NCBI GenBank assembly: GCA_900088475.1
Contig: FLMG01000060.1
Location: forward strand, 1-17,962
Length of the DNA stretch: 17,962 bases
DNA from: Hyphochytrium catenoides
Taxonomy: Eukaryota; Sar; Hyphochytriomycetes; Hyphochytriales; Hyphochytriaceae
Direction: 5' to 3'
Shown here: positions 16,989 to 17,962 of the stretch, piece after piece
Layout of the letters: the number at the start of each line of letters is the position of its first letter
Numbering within the stretch: position 1 is the stretch's first letter
Program-made: the position numbers and the translations under genes
Notes under the pieces: model-generated
The model's input: the letters and a program-made list of their open reading frames with translations, nothing else
What the model was told of the DNA's origin: nothing
The model's database searches: none

Positions 16989-17726
16989 AGAGAGAGAGGA
17001 GCACAGAAACGTGCGCTGCCTGAAAAACTCGCGAGTGAAAATAAGAGAAGGAGAGAGAAACAAGGGAGAGAAGGAAGAGAGAAAGAGAGCATGGGAGTTC
17101 AAAAGGCCGACCAGAGAAGGACAGACGGAGAGGAATACGCATTTTATGGGATCTCGCTGGGTAGCGGAGTAGTGAAGTGACAGTTGAGTTAGAGAGTGGC
17201 GCTGGTGAAGGCCTTAATAGGTCCTTCAGGCGCGCCAGGCAAGTGTATAATGAGCCCGTTGCAGGGCTAACAGTGTTTTGACTGCAATGATCAGCCCTAA
17301 GAAACCGAAAGTCTATTAAGAACATGTCGCAAACAAGAAGAGGAAGAATGTCCAGCCCGAGGAGGAGGAGAGGACACGCTGTCGAGACAGAGAGCACAAG
17401 AAGTAAGGAAAGTGATCATCCGATGGGCAACGTCACGCTTCTCTCCTCTCGGGCCCCTAGGCAGTAGCTCCCTTCCCATTAAGCTTCTCGATCTCCCACA
17501 AGGGACAAAGGGCTCGCACCAAGCCCCAGCGGTCAGAAGCCCCAAGAAGGCCGGACTCCTAGTGAAGAGCCAGCTCCGTGACGACCTTTCCCTCAGCCTT
17601 CCAAGGGCGGCAGTGCCGTGGGCAGGAGAGATGTCTCTTCTGAGCCCGAAGATTTCCCAGTGAGCCCTGCGCTTGGTCCCCCATCTGTGTCAGGAAGTGC
17701 TACTATATGAAGTGATCATAATTTCT

Positions 17727-17749
17727 CTTTTGCTTTGCTTTGCTTTGCT
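17727..17749. repeat. (TTTGC)n simple repeat
   Basis: About four tandem TTTGC units. Confidence 0.7.
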
Positions 17750-17944
17750 GTGTCATTTATGTTCATAAGTGACAGGATGTGAAGTTAGGTTGCGAGGCTA
17801 GCATTATCTTGGACCATATCAGCTTGTAATTTACAGTCAGTGTGGAAAAGGGCTTACGAGAGGTGAAATAAGGTTGAAATACGCGGCTTGCTGTTCGTGG
17901 CTGGGGTTCTGGGGCCCCAACCAGCTTGAGAACACTTCATTAGC

Positions 17945-17962
17945 GAGAGAGAGAGAGAGAGA
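17945..17962. repeat. (GA)n microsatellite at window end
   Basis: Nine GA units running to the last base of the window, so its full length is not seen. Confidence 0.8.

Larger units (their letters stand above)
16989..17962. other. SPC25 3' flank, purine-rich, with simple repeats
   Basis: GA-rich from 16989 to about 17110, opposite in bias to the CT-rich introns just upstream. Frames at 17321-17464 (start MSQTRRGRMSSPRRRR) and 17412-17663 have no recognisable domain and no clear splice context, so I do not call a gene. The stretch may contain the start of a further gene beyond the window. Confidence 0.4.

Noticed and set aside
17321-17663. Start of a further gene (MSQTRRGRMSSPRRRR...)
   Set aside because: No domain, no clear splice sites and quick stops; the Arg/Ser richness follows from GA-rich DNA.

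Overview
This looks like nuclear DNA from a eukaryotic microbe. The genes carry spliceosomal GT-AG introns with long pyrimidine-rich stretches. A chitin synthase sits next to a GH18 chitinase, followed by a seven-exon gene for the kinetochore subunit Spc25. The combination fits a chitin-metabolising microbial eukaryote such as a fungus-like protist or a heterokont-type lineage. The sequence alone does not fix the species.

Positions 1 to about 7165 are a nest of decayed mobile elements. A Ty1/copia relative (LTR1 452-772, broken gag/protease/integrase 1214-3348, second LTR from 3349) was hit repeatedly by a roughly 380 bp repeat carrying a tRNA-like module (copies A 774-1213, B 2714-3112, C/D 3545-4090). 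Copy B sits inside the integrase with a matching ATGTAT on both sides. Further LTRs of the same family lie on the minus strand (LTR3 6668-6972; LTR4 split into 4772-4940 and 6531-6650). The split in LTR4 is filled by a 1590 bp element with terminal inverted repeats (4941-6530). The first 44 bases of the window are the end of another copy of that element.

The right half is genic. A GH18 chitinase with a membrane anchor is on the minus strand (7943-9295). A family-2 glycosyltransferase of the chitin synthase type is on the plus strand (11212-14036, at least two exons, 5' end unresolved). They are divergent, so the intergenic stretch could coordinate chitin synthesis and remodelling. Downstream, seven short exons between 15147 and 16988 join in frame into a 233-residue Spc25, a subunit of the Ndc80 kinetochore complex. 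The last kilobase (16989-17962) is purine-rich 3' flank with simple repeats and no gene I can support.

The most novel-looking feature is the 380 bp tRNA-like repeat. It has a fixed TGTTGAAC end and a second partial unit of variable length at the other end. It also has a TATA-like box about 30 bp before the tRNA-like part, A- and B-box-like motifs, and in one copy a T-run just after it.
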